The notes under the pieces are model-generated. The model worked only from the letters and a program-made list of their open reading frames with translations, had not been told where the DNA came from and did not search any database. The translations under genes were made by a program, and so were the position numbers. DNA of 31,212 nt, taken from Wuchereria bancrofti (taxonomy: Eukaryota; Nematoda; Chromadorea; Rhabditida; Onchocercidae). Location of the stretch: NCBI GenBank assembly GCA_005281725.1, contig SSBO01000012.1, positions 4,755,992 through 4,787,203 on the forward strand. The letters are read 5' to 3'. Below are positions 1 through 12,700 of the stretch, one piece after another (the stretch's first letter is position 1; each line of letters opens with the position of its first letter).

Positions 1-619
1 AGGTAGAGCCTCTATTACCTAATATTTCTCAACTTTACCTTATTTTCAAAAGGTAATATAGCAAGAAATAAAACCCGAGCCGAAACTAGGAAATGAAACG
101 AAATGAAATGGAATGCGAAAATGGTAAAGAGAGCATTAGTTAGGGAAGAAGTGGGAAAGAGGGTTGACATACTTGAATTAGAAAATGTTTTCAGCTTTTT
201 AAAACAATTTTGCTTGCTATTTTCAACTAATCATTTGTTTACCGATAGAAAAAAAATCGGTTAAAGCACTACATCAGGTCTGGCAAAAAAGCATTTTGAG
301 TAACAAGACATCATCTTGATTTCCTTTTTGCCTTCGGATTCTTTTTTTTCTGCTTCTTGCCGTCTGCAATAATGCATGTGTTTCATTTTTCAGATATTTT
401 CCACTTATTAATTCCAAGGGAAGAATATAACTGTTTATTTGAAATCCATTTATTTTTCCTTAGTGTGGATATTAGAATTTATTACTAACCAGAATTTAAT
501 TTCAGAAACGAAAATTCTCTTATAATCATCAGGCAGCTAAATAACTGTAGAAACAACGTCAACCCATTCAGCAACGAAATTGTTTTAAACATGATTAAAA
601 GCTGTAATACTAAGGTAAT
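1..619. other. Intergenic, 3' of the homeobox gene
   Basis: AT-rich sequence with no open frame worth calling. A short GAAAT-type purine repeat lies near 88-119. On the minus strand this is the 3' flank of the homeobox gene and probably its 3' UTR. Confidence 0.5.
434..439 (-). terminator. Candidate polyadenylation signal of the homeobox gene
   Basis: The plus strand reads TTTATT, so the minus strand reads AATAAA. It lies about 180 nt past the proposed minus-strand stop at 620. The hexamer is common by chance in AT-rich DNA, so this is a position-based suggestion only. Confidence 0.3.
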
Positions 620-2431
620 TTATAAATGTTTCAGTAATTTCCTAGAACAAAAAAAGTTGAGCATTAAAATTCAGAAGAAAAGGAGTTTTCAAGTTTGGAT
701 AGTCTTATATATAGAAATAAATGAATCGAAACTGAAATTGTCACTGCATTTCAAGATGGAAAGTCCACACATAACTTGTCAGACCGTTAATTTGGCACTG
801 CACGAAATATAAAATTGCTTTTCCTTATTTTTTGAAATTTACCTCCATTTTGTACGTCTGTTCTGAAACCACGTTTTAACTTGAATGTCGCTCATTTTTA
901 GCTGATTGGCCAAGTTCACTCTTTCGGTACTTGCTAAATACTTCTGCGCTAGAAATCTGGATTCCAGTGATTCTACCTTAAATTTAAAAAGACCTATTGT
1001 GATTTAAAAAAATGTTCAACAAATAATGTCGAGTAGCAAAATTAATTATAATATATACATTTAAATAGCGAATGATAACTGGATAGGAAGTATTCAAATT
1101 GATATCCTTATTTGATTGATACAATTAGCACAATACGAATTGAATGAAATATTCAGAAACATCAAATTACTTAAGATTAGAGTAAATACTAGTGAAAGTA
1201 CTTTCAGTAAATTTATCATTTCAGCGGGAGAGATTATTAAAACAAAGTATCCAATGACTTGGTTTTGTGCACTTCTTCCTGAAGTATTTTTATGCACATG
1301 AACAATAACGAGCTGAAGACTTGGACTTGATGTTGCACGCCGTAAAACCGATATGTTTAGAATCCATTTTTAAGCCTTCATCAGTTTGAGTCGTTCTATT
1401 TCTCTGGCCAACCTGTTTCAGATTTTCAGTTTGTTTTGTAGGAATACGCTGTTTTGTATTGATATTACTTATCTGTTGTCAGTTCTCTACGTAAGATTTT
1501 CAAAGTGACCTTTTGTGCAATATTTGAAAGGTAGCATTAAGACAAGTGACTGTACGAAATTTTGTAGCGTGTTTTTATTAGAACGATATCAGAAAGACTA
1601 AAATATAAAAAATTTGTGATATTATATTGAAAAATAGACCTGTTTTCTGGTAAAGAACGCACGCGATTTCTTGCGTCCTACTGGAATTCGATTCTGGTAA
1701 GAATGCCCGGTATGTCGTAGTGTTATGGAACTTTTTCGCCGATTAGTTTTTTGTGGCTCTGTTGAATCGCTTCCTGTACTATCAGTAGTCGAGGATTCGA
1801 GAGATGTAATAATAATTGGGAATGATGAAGAATTCCTAACTGAATAAAATCCACCACGCTCGTGATTTATAATGCTGTGTGGTACAGTTTGCTTGTTGTC
1901 AGAAGTTTTTATAATTTTCGAATCAGACAAATCGGAATTGAAGGAAAAACACAATTGATTTGAAGAATTTACAGACAGCGTTCTAAATTTTATGTCGGGT
2001 AAATTGAACAGGTTATTAAATTTTTTAGAATGAGCAAATTGATTCCACAGATCTACCGAAGTAGAAGCAAATCCGTATCGTATCGGTGAGTACTGTATGA
2101 AAAAAGGATTATAGCGACAATAATTCTGAATTGTGCCAGTAATGGATAATAATGGATTATCGATAAATTTGCGGTGATTAATAGAAGGAAGTACAGATGT
2201 AATTTCGAGTGCAGCAGCTTTTATGTTTTGACAAGGAAAGTAATATGGAGCTATAGAATTAATATCAGGATATTCAGGCAAGCAGCTTTGATCATAGTTT
2301 TTTCTTGGAAGATCACTTTTGGAACTTGATCGCTCCGATTCGGAAATTTTCAATTGTTCATCATCATCATTAGCCAAAATAGTCTGGATAGCGAACGGTA
2401 ATTTATTGGTTGATACAGTAGCAATGGACAT
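620..2431 (-). CDS. Tlx/Hox11-like homeobox transcription factor, 3 exons
   Basis: Nuclear DNA-binding regulator, probably a repressor. Proposed minus-strand exons are 2431-1640, 976-843 and 641-620 (264 codons, 44 codons + 2 nt, then a short tail), giving about 315 aa. Residues 10-19 ([10 protein letters not shown]) fit an Eh1 Groucho-binding motif. Residues ~253-312 are a homeodomain: [13 protein letters not shown] in exon 1, then QKYLAS, LKMSD and [12 protein letters not shown] in exon 2, with Trp48, Phe49, Asn51 and Arg53 present. Thr47 with [10 protein letters not shown] and QKYLAS..ER is the Tlx pattern; BarH usually has Tyr49. Exon 1 has donor CAG|gtctat and exon 2 has acceptor aag|GTA, joining in phase 0. 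Exon 2 ends AG|gtaaat. The last exon (acceptor ttgttctag, tail RKLLKHL) is the least certain. An in-frame ATG at 2470 would add 13 hydrophobic residues; I prefer 2431, whose product is more typical of a nuclear protein. Confidence 0.88.
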
Positions 2432-3814
2432 AACAGAAAATAATAGAAGGAAGTCAAGAACAAATAACAATAAGTTTACAAATGATACGATCTAAATGCA
2501 TGGATTATGAATGATAAGCATTAGATGGGATAAAACATATCACAAGCAAATTTACCGCTTTCTAACTAATCAATTTTCCAATAGTTCATTTTTTTTTTTT
2601 TTTGTCTTACATTGAATGGGAACGAAGATATATAAAATGAGACCGCTCTGAAATTTAAGTATTTTTCACGAGGTTAAGAGTGAACACTGATCAAAGTCTT
2701 AGGAAGTCTTGGAATTTACGAAACTTGGAATGTATTTTACCAAAACCGGAAATAGACAATCATAAACACACACACATCATGGCACGATACTTAATACTTC
2801 ATGTCATAACAGTGAATGAAAAAATCAAGAGTATCATTTTTCAAAAATTTATTTAAAATCAAAGCGGAGGAAGTTGTAACATCTAGCTATCTAACATGCG
2901 CATATTAAAAACATCTTTACCTAGACGAGAAATATGAACTCCCATTGAGAAAATTAACAAGAAATCCGTCCACACCATCCGCTTTTCTAAACAGCCATCC
3001 ATTTCACGAAATTGAACTCAGCGTGTTTGTTAATAGTTGCCATTTATAGACCACTACACCAATATTCCTCATACCACAATCCTTCTACTATTCTTATCAA
3101 TATTCCAAATATTTCTTGATTTCAGCTTTCATAATAAAAAGTCAAAAGATTCAAAAAGATATAAAACAGTGTGCAAGATGAGGAAGAAATTACATAACTA
3201 AACGATTAGTTGCAAAAATTAAAAATAACGATATATATATATTCACTACCGTGTTCAGTACATACTCTTTAGTATCAGTATAGAAGAAAAAAACCATTCA
3301 GTACCAGTCGATATATGAAATGAAGTCTGATGTCTCAAAGTTCTATTATGTTTGAATAAGTGATGGTCGATACTATTATTTTAAGCTGCTTCTTGTCTGT
3401 CGCTGAAACTTTCAGGCTTTTTTAACCTTTTCCGTTTTATGACGCCTTCATTCTCATTCAAATGCAGAAATAAATGATCAAAGAAATTAGTGTTTAATCA
3501 CTGATCTTAGCATCTGAATTTTTATGCACATAGAGAAATTTTGATATCAATTGAATATATTATATAGTAGTGTTTATCATAATTTCCAATCTTTAAGCAA
3601 TCTTTCTTCAAGTTAATTGGAAAGCTGCAATAAAAAATTAATCTAATATGTAGACAAAAGTTTCAGTTAATTACTTTGACTTACAAGACCTAAACAATTG
3701 TTTTTGGTCCACGAGTTTTTTCATCATTCTTGCATAAAAAAAGACCCGAAAATACATTAGGAGCAACGACTATTTTCTGTTATCCCTTTTTTCTCTTCAC
3801 ACGATTTGTAAGAC
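2432..3814. other. Intergenic, upstream of the homeobox gene
   Basis: AT-rich, with many stops in all frames and simple runs (poly-T at about 2588-2602, an AT dinucleotide run near 3230). It probably contains the minus-strand homeobox promoter, but I cannot point to a defined element. Confidence 0.4.
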
Positions 3815-4207
3815 TTAAAGTATTTTCGGAGCTACAATAGGCAAGATCAGTTCTGTATAAGATCTACTAAGGAAAAATTTTTTACAAATAAAATGGTGAA
3901 TTAAGGGTAGACAATCTGTCATCTTATTCATAGTATTTCCGAAAATATCCCAAATCTCGCAGATTATTTGAAATGGATGGTGTGATACTGAACTGTCATT
4001 TCTTTCATTTACGTGAATATGACAGCAATGGGTAAACATATCACTAAGGTGAACTCGGATGTGCTGCTGAAGGTTTAGGGCCTCAACAAAAGGTAAATTA
4101 AAAGAATGATTTGAAGGCCAGTTTGCAAAAGACCTCAGAGGTCTTTTAGTCTGTCTGACATGTAGTACTAATGTGGAAACTAATAAAAAAATCACTGAAA
4201 TAATCAT
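3815..4207 (-). CDS. Possible small secreted protein, unrecognised
   Basis: A single-exon minus-strand frame of 130 aa, ATG to stop. The first ~17 residues (MIISVIFLLVSTLVLHV) look like a signal peptide, followed by a basic stretch (RQTKRPLRS). The rest is soluble in character, with cysteines in HCCHIH, FQIICEIW, MTDCLPL and HFICKKF, so disulfide bonds are possible. I do not recognise the family. No splice structure or neighbouring gene supports it, and hydrophobic N termini arise easily in AT-rich DNA. It could be a chance frame or one exon of a larger gene. Confidence 0.3.
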   Translation of the reverse strand: MIISVIFLLVSTLVLHVRQTKRPLRSFANWPSNHSFNLPFVEALNLQQHIRVHLSDMFTHCCHIHVNERNDSSVSHHPFQIICEIWDIFGNTMNKMTDCLPLIHHFICKKFFLSRSYTELILPIVAPKIL

Positions 4208-4712
4208 TTAACTAATAATGAATGGTGAAGGGAATTTTCTCTTTGATAGTTTCCTTATTTTGGTTATTTCAAAAAATCCTGGTTATTTCTTATGAATAAG
4301 ATAAATATATAGCTAAACTTGGAGTGGCAGCGCGCCCATACAAAAAGAAACCTCGCAGAGAAAAGGAGTTGGAAGGTGGCAGCCCTTATCTTTGGATTCG
4401 GAAAAACTAAAGAATAGACAAGTTCTATGTCACATGTTTAGATCATGCATGCATTGCAAAAATTTTAAGAGAAGAATTCTGAAAAAAGCCTGGAACAATC
4501 TATGAGGGTAGCAGTGTTGTAAAAGTGTTGTATTACAGAATTATGATTTTAAAAAGCTGAATTAAAGAAATGTTAAGGAAATTGGTGAAAAAAGGTCGTT
4601 ATAAGTGTTGGGGTTGCAGTTTACTGTTGGTTCTGGAAAATTAAGGGATAATTAGTTGCCACTTTACTTATAGGTTATGGCCATGAACGCCCTCTACATG
4701 TACCTTATTTGC

Positions 4713-4750
4713 GAAGAAAGAGAGAGAGAGAGAAAAAAAAAGGAAAAGAA
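4713..4750. repeat. GA-rich purine tract
   Basis: An uninterrupted purine run (GAAGAAAGAGAGAG... followed by A-rich sequence) of about 38 nt. It is a simple low-complexity repeat. Confidence 0.8.
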
Positions 4751-6686
4751 TCAAACAGTCAATTAAAAAGGACGAACCAAAGCAGAAAAAAAGGAATGAT
4801 TTCTACTTTCTATAATAAAAAATTAAAGTCTTTTCGGCATCGTCTCAGTAAATCATCGACGAAAAAGGAATCTTTTTTGTAATGGCCTTTTGTACCTCTT
4901 TAGAATGAGATAGGTGTGCGTACCGCAATTACACCTACCGTATCATTTAAATTGCCATCATGTCCAAATATCGTCATACTGTAAATTCTGGAAGAATAAT
5001 TATCAATTCGATTCTGATGCAGTCGACTACTGTTAGATTATCACCTGAAACCAAGTTGCTCTTTACGTGCTTTTAATAGCACATGCATAGATTAATGCTT
5101 CAAATGGAGGCTGTCCTGTGGAATTGGTAACTGTTTTCTTCATCTTGATTGGTACTAATCTCTCACCTTTCTCTCGACATCGTGAAACAAGTCCTTGCTT
5201 TACAAATCTGTTTGGAGATTTTTTTATATTAGAAAATTGGGATTAAAGCCATTTGAAACCATTATTTTATGCAGTAAGGGTTTCTTAAATTTACTGAAAG
5301 GAAAATGATATTTGCAAAGTTTCTGGCTGAAATCAGTAATAAAACGCTAATTTCTCCTCAAGTTTCTCGAGAACAGGTATTGCCGTTGAATAATAAAAAG
5401 TGCTTTAATGTAAGCCTTAAATGGGTTACAAATAGAAACAAATAACTCAAGACAGCAGTGTTGGCAATATTATAATGATCATGGTAACGAATGAGGAAGG
5501 ATTGAGAAATAGATTCTTTGGAATTAATTACGTATTATCCTTATTTAATCTCTCGATACCATTCACCAATTCATGCATATTTGCATATGCAAATTTCTTT
5601 GGTAATGCTGCATAAATCGTGCCAAAATTTTCACATTTTGATACAGTTCATTTATTCAATAAAAAAATTGTTAAATGTTAAACTATAATCTGTAGCACTA
5701 TAAAGCTTTGATGAAAGCATGCTTGCATGTCTCACGAAATGTTATCAGAAATAACAGTGCTTTCCAATATCAGTGTTGTTAGTCTTTCTTAACTTTTAGC
5801 TTTGATGCATATTACCTCTTCTATCAATATAACCCAACCCGTTCATAGCTATACGATTTCAACAATTTTCCTCAAGCTGTATTTATTTGGTTTAATATAT
5901 CGTGGCATACTGCAAGGCTCTTAAAAAAGGATAATGTAATCGCAATCAATGAACCATGCGACATATAATAAATTCTACAACTTTGGAAGAACTGCTGACA
6001 ATAACCGGTAAATAATTATAACAGTATCAGATAATGCACCGTAGAAAGTTATTTAATAATTCCAGTGAAGTTCCAGTTACCGGACATACAGGACAATATA
6101 TGAACTACAATTCACTACAGATTTCTCAAGTGTTCTGAGTTGAGAAATTCAATTTGATGCAATTGATAATGTATATTTCTTCCTTGCGTTTATTTTATAG
6201 AAAGTTGCTCTCCTTTTTACGATTAAAAACCATAACTGAATGCAATTAAGATTGGTCATAGCCAATGAATTTCAAGTTAGTATGTAGAGAATTTATCCAA
6301 ATTGGTAGCTATCCTAATCTGACTGATTAGCAATCTGCCAATGCAGAGTTAGGTTTCAACTCAATCCTTTTTTGTGAATTACACATGCATCTGAGGATTC
6401 TGATTGCAACCTATGACTCATAATTACTAACATCAGCAAAAAAAGAAAGAACTAGTGAAGATAACAGTTAATGTAAAATATATATGAAAGGAAGACCAGA
6501 AATGGAGTTTGAGTTTTTCTATACTAAAATGTGAAATTTGAAATTCTCCTTTATGATCACAGAAATGCATTTTAGATAATAAAAGGCCGTAGCAGAAATG
6601 AAATTGCGAGCAGAGAATTGTTTTAATAGGCGTAGCATAAAGTCGACATTTAATTGAGCGACATGGAGGAGTAGTTGTCTGGGTGT

Positions 6687-6730
6687 GGGGAAACATGACG
6701 AGTGTCTATCGTCATTCTTCATGTTTCCCC
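6687..6730. repeat. Perfect 12-bp inverted repeat (hairpin)
   Basis: GGGGAAACATGA at 6687-6698 is exactly complementary to TCATGTTTCCCC at 6719-6730, with a 20-nt loop. The loop also contains TCGTCAT, complementary to ATGACGA overlapping the left arm, so two alternative foldings exist. Pairing does not extend far beyond the arms. Confidence 0.8.
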
Positions 6731-9700
6731 AATCCATGCTATAACCAGAGCAACCAGAGATTTGTCTCATTAATTCAAGAAGACCATTACTCACTCTTCC
6801 TTTTTCATCCTTTTACACTGCTTCTGCCATTAAAACAATACCATCTCCACTTGCACCTAAACGGTTCGGTTCTATTAACCCAACCTTTCGGGATCATTTG
6901 ATTTTTTCTTTTACCAAATGTTTAAGTCATACGGTTTTAAATCTGATAAGTTAAGTAATACTTTAAAAAAATTATCAGGAACAGTGCTATCAAGAGAATA
7001 CTTTTGATACTTCTCTCTAATTCGAGCAGTTTTTCTTCATAAATCTTTCATTGAATGCTTTGCTGAACATTTTCAACTTTTTTATTTGAGTTTATTAATA
7101 ATTCTGTGAACTTATAAGATTTATTCCTGGCGCATGAATGAGGAGATCTTTAATCGCCGTATCGTAAAATCAGCAACGATTGAATTGACTGATGTCAGAG
7201 CTTAGAAGGATGTGTTCTTAAAGTTTTAAGAAAACAAAGAACGTAATATTGCGTAATATTTTTAGTTAGACAATTGGCATTCAAAATGCTAATCGACATA
7301 TGTTATTGCGTGAACGTACCCGAACAGGAGAAACACTAAACAGGACGTTCAAACGATCCTTCGTAGCGTTATTGGCATAATTTTTTTTTTTAACAGAATT
7401 CTTAGAATTCCATTGTGGAAGAGTATTCCTGGAAGAGCATCCTTGTTAGTGTAAGACAATTGAATAATTCACAGTACATGAATGGTTAGCTGGTTCGCCT
7501 ACCAATCGTCTAATCGTGATAGCTGTTCACATTCGTACTCTTGAAAGCACATATGGTAGTAAACCTGCGAACATCACTTTCTGATGACGGTGATTTTTCA
7601 AGCAATCGGAATTTTCTTTTTAAATTCAGAAAATTAATTTAAAAACGTTTAACTTAATTTACTGAAATAACAGTAAACTGATAGATGTTCTTAATTATCA
7701 TCCTATTAAGTACAAAGTATCCAGCTAAGGTGACTTATTTTTCGACTTATTTTTCTTGGTTTTCGCTTTAATACTATAATAAGAATGCAAAAATAATAAG
7801 TTACTAAAATCAAAATTTTGTCCTTTAAAGCAATTCAATATTGAAGTGTTTAGGGTCATCAACTAGTTCGTCGCTCGGAAAGTGCATATGTGGTCCTTAA
7901 ACGAAATCAGGTGTTCATATGTTTCGGAATTTCAAATTTCATTGTTAATATTGAAAATTTGCGGAATTCTGAGAAGCAATAGTAATTTCTATTCCGGCAA
8001 ATTCAAATAACCGAAAAAGAAAGCCGGAAAATAACAGGAGTCTTTGACTTCTGCGGCCCATAATTTTTTTGGATTGACCAACTTCAGAGTAATAATACCT
8101 TTCAATGGTTATCTCTGAAAACAATATATAATAATTCGGAAAAAATTGCGCTGAATATGAAATTTTTTTTGTCTATTATCAAAAGAAACTTATCATTTTC
8201 ATGCTAAATAAGAATATATCAATAGCATATTTCAGTCAAGAGGACTCCAAATAATAAAAAGCACCTTTTCTCGCAAAAGTTTGATAAATGAAACAAGTTT
8301 AATTTAGAAACTTGGCAGAAATTTTCATATATCTTTGAAGAAGTTGATCTCTGTGATTTTTAGGAATCCTCTCCAATAGATAATAAAAGCGCATTTGAGA
8401 CTAAGCTGTTTCTCTTTGAAATTAAAAAAAAAATAAGAAAAGATGCCTGGACTACGGATGATTGGGATGGATTAGCCTGGCGAAATTTTGCATTGGTTTT
8501 TCTTTTAAATGTCTGTTTCTATAACACTTCATTAGAAATACTTATGACTATACATACTATAATGGCTAATTATCATTTTAATATATTTCAAATTATTATG
8601 CAACCGCATTTAAACAGAATCAAATAAAGGCCTTTAAAGCTAACAAACTGGTCTTCAGATCATTCTTTTTTTATTACACTTTAAGGCCTTTTCAAGAACG
8701 TTCGGTCATCTTAATGATATTTTTACATTTTTGTTCTTATACTGACCCGAATGAATGAATGAAGTCTAGTTTTCTGCGTGATCATTTACTTCTGGGATTA
8801 ATAATGATGCGAACTTAACTACTCTGTCCTTGAATGCAGAAATAAACATAATTTTGGAAAATTGGAGCCTAGAGAAATGAGTCCAAAATATTGCACCTGT
8901 TTTATCATAATCATTCATTTCTTTTTAATCGATTATGACTGAAAGTAAACAATTGCCAAAAATGAGATGACATAAATTACTTCTTTATTTGTTGTTGAAT
9001 TAGATTTTTTAATTTATTTGGGATAGAAAGTAAAGTACGTAAGGTAAAGTTATAACACTGGATCAATTAGACACGTGGAATTCATATCGGTAACCAATAA
9101 ACAGTTTTGTTAAACAAACAATCAAAAATAAATATATAGTTGACACTATCAATATTTCAGTTGATGCAATGAACACTTCATTTATTATTGCCATACGTTA
9201 GCCGTGTGATAGTTTGATCCATTTATGGACTATGGTTGAGACATTGCAAAAATAATATTTTCGTTTCATTAGGATCTATATCTGATCATTCATTATAAGT
9301 AAAATGATAATTTGCGTATTCAAGGTGCTAAACAAATAAGATAATACCTGCATGGAATATATTAAAGATACAACTGAAGGTAAGTTAATCAAATTTCTGT
9401 ATTGGACTTCTGAAAACCATATTGAAATTTACAAATATTTTAGCAAATACAAATATTGTTGTTTTCAACTGATATCACTATAACATGAAAGTTGAATTCT
9501 CAGAATCCTAAAGCAGTCATGATTTTGTTAATATTGCAATACTTCTGGGAGCACAAAAAATGTATAATTCGCTATTTAAAAATTACCAATTTTTATTATG
9601 AATAACAATGTTCGTCATTTATTGTTATGAGTCTATTATTTCACTTAAAAAAGATTTAACGAAAACTTAACAAAAAAATTTTTGAGGAAATCCAACATAT

Positions 9701-12700
9701 CAGTTTATTTGATCGAATATTAAAGGTGACGAACATTGCTGATAGATGTAGCTTTCTCAATATAAATATCGGTTATTTACTGATAAAATTTCTAATCTTA
9801 TAGAGGGAGAGAAAAAAGAACAATTCTGAATTGGAAAACTAATTATCTAATTCGAAAATGTTACTGTTAAGATAAACCCTTAGATGGTAAAGTTATACAT
9901 ACGATCACGAGACGTACAAATGCAGTACGGAACTAACAGTCTTCACTAATAGATCTGGCTCACAATTCATGAAACCATTAGCAATATTAAAACGGCTTGA
10001 ATTACTGGAAATCATTAAGGTAATGGTAGATTAATATGATTATAAAGTAATTGTGATGCCATTTCGAGCTATATTACTCTTGAATTTTTATACAATGAGA
10101 TATGGATTTCATTTCTATATGCTACTGGATGCAATATTGGTTGATTGATTGTGTGTTCAAAAACATTCATAATATCTTGGGATATATTCATTCCATAGTA
10201 CATAGCTCATTGATATCATTATTGAAAATTTTAATAAAATGTTAACTATCTACACATAGTAGTTATCTTTATCATTCAAAGTAGTAAAGACATTGAAAAT
10301 GCCAGTTCATAATTGAATCCTTTTTCTGTAGCTTGTAATGTTTTTGTTGAACGCACTTTTTAGCTAAACCCAACTTAGCATTATCTCTTTTTCAAGTCAT
10401 AAAAAGGTTGGACTTTTCGAGAAACAATAAGGAAATGGAAGGAAATCTCTCTAACACTTCTTTCACATCAATTTTTCAAGTATAGTTTAAAACTATTTAT
10501 TTTTACTGGCTAGTAGTCTGCTCAGTATTAAATATTGGCTATTCAATATGTAAGTAGTAAGTAACAAGAAAAAACCAAATTTTTATTCTGATTTTAAATA
10601 TGCGCTGAATTTCCTAATGTGAAATTCATCGATCATGGCAAATTGTATTGTGAAATATTCAAGTATAGTACGACTGGTAATGATAAGACGGAGATAAAGT
10701 ATGAAGAAAATTTTAAATTAATCAGATAGATAATATTATTTATTCTGGACCATATGTCCAACATACGGTCATTTAAATATAGAAGTAGGATAATGGATAG
10801 CTCATTCCCTTAGTGAGGCATTATTTCATTCTGATAAATAATGAAATGTATAAAATTGTAGTAACCTTTATGCAGTATATGCATGATACTTATTCAAGAG
10901 TCAAAACATCGTATATTTCGCCCTACAATAGACAATTCAATTAATTTTGAATATTTCTTTTTATTATATTAAGTTTTATTGAACGATAATTTCTCGAACT
11001 GACAAGAAAAGTAAATTTTCCTGAAATATCTAAATCATCCCCCGAAAGTAAGCTCTCTATGAGAAAAGAAAGCAATGAATTTCAAAATTTAACTGTCGAT
11101 TTAGGCGGTGACAATACCTACAATCAAAATCTTATGATTTCTTTTTTTTTTTTTTAGGTAGGCTAAAATATACGAACTGTGATATGCAGAAAGAAGTCGT
11201 ACAGAAAAAACAATAAAACTGACTGGAGACTGGTAAAGAGACATTTCTTAGGAGATACTTGCTATGTTAAATGAGCGGCTGTGCTATTACCAGAAATTGT
11301 GCTACACTGATTAGTCGGCAAGCTCCTAAGCAAATACAAATTGATATTTTTTTTGACTTGAAATTATGAATATTTTGCGGAAATCAACATTAATTTTAAG
11401 AGCAGAATGCTGTGGTGATAAAATCTAATTCGATCTCTAAAAATTTAATTCATCCGAAATTCGTTCGCTTTTGCATCACTTGAAATGCAGTAATGTTATT
11501 GACCAAATGATTATTTCTTTTCGTTAGTAATATTCACATTTATACTTTCGAACTTTTTGATCAATAAACTTAGTATCACTTTTGGACCAGCAGGGAAAGA
11601 AATAATAACATAGAACGCACTATTTTATGATAATCATAATTTGGTTTTTTCCTTCGCTCTGTGTGCATTTTATTTCTAATTCAAACTCAGTTAAGTATTC
11701 CTTATACGTAAAACATAAATTCTACGAAATTTCGAGAAAAACTAAAAATAAGAATCATTAAACTTAAATATTTGGACATAAAAAAATCATTATCCTATGG
11801 AAAAAAACTGAAACAAAAGATGAACACTTATCTTCTTCAATATTTCCTTAACATGAGTCATAATAATCAGTGACATCCGTGCATTTCGTCTTATCAAAAC
11901 TGATAAGCAAAATGCAGATTGTATTATTGAAATTCAGCCAAGAAATGTTTTTATGGTACTGTATACATAGTGACTCCATCAAAATTTTTCCTCCATCTAA
12001 TAATCATTTTCTATTGGATGCTTTTAAATTCGAGATCATGTTGATCAAAAAAAAAAACGGTTGTATTTAACGAGTCAACGTCTTATCACCATCCTTGAAA
12101 GCAGTTGTGATTTTTTTCTCGTGACTACGTTCTAATAATCAGCTAACTAGATCAGGCATTTCATCCGTCCGAATTCGCCCGATTTTTCTAACAAATTTTT
12201 TTTTATATTCTTTTTAAACATCAGGAATTTGTTATCTCGAAGCTGCAGAATGAATTCAGTCTTTTTTGAATATTGCATTTCATATGACTGCTACATCCCA
12301 CATATAACAGTTGCAAAAGAACATACACAAGAAATGGTGATATAAAACACGGAAATAGTGACAGTTCCTCCATTTACAATTTAGTAAGTTGAAAATAAAA
12401 TGCCGTAATAAGGCACGACTTCATGAAACTGTATCTTATTTTAATAATTCTTTTAATACTCAATAGATATCAAACTATTCTTAAACAACTCATCCCAACC
12501 ATTATCCATAGTGTTTAGTGACTGGTTTTGTAGGTCATCGTGATCAGCGGTTGCAAAATACTGCAATTAAACAATGGTTAAGATTTATAAGAAAAAAAAA
12601 GATATCGCTAAGCAGTAGTGTGTTGCTTCTCCTCCTTATAATCATCCGTTAATTTACTGTATTCCTCCTTCCAGTTTTTTCAACGCATTCTAATCATTAT

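Noticed and set aside
591..812. 73-codon plus-strand frame
   Set aside because: It lies opposite the last intron and terminal exon of the homeobox gene, has no domain and looks like chance.
6433..6901. Three overlapping frames of 72-91 codons on both strands
   Set aside because: They overlap one another around the hairpin, have no recognisable motif and no splice partners; the apparent symmetry comes from the inverted repeat.
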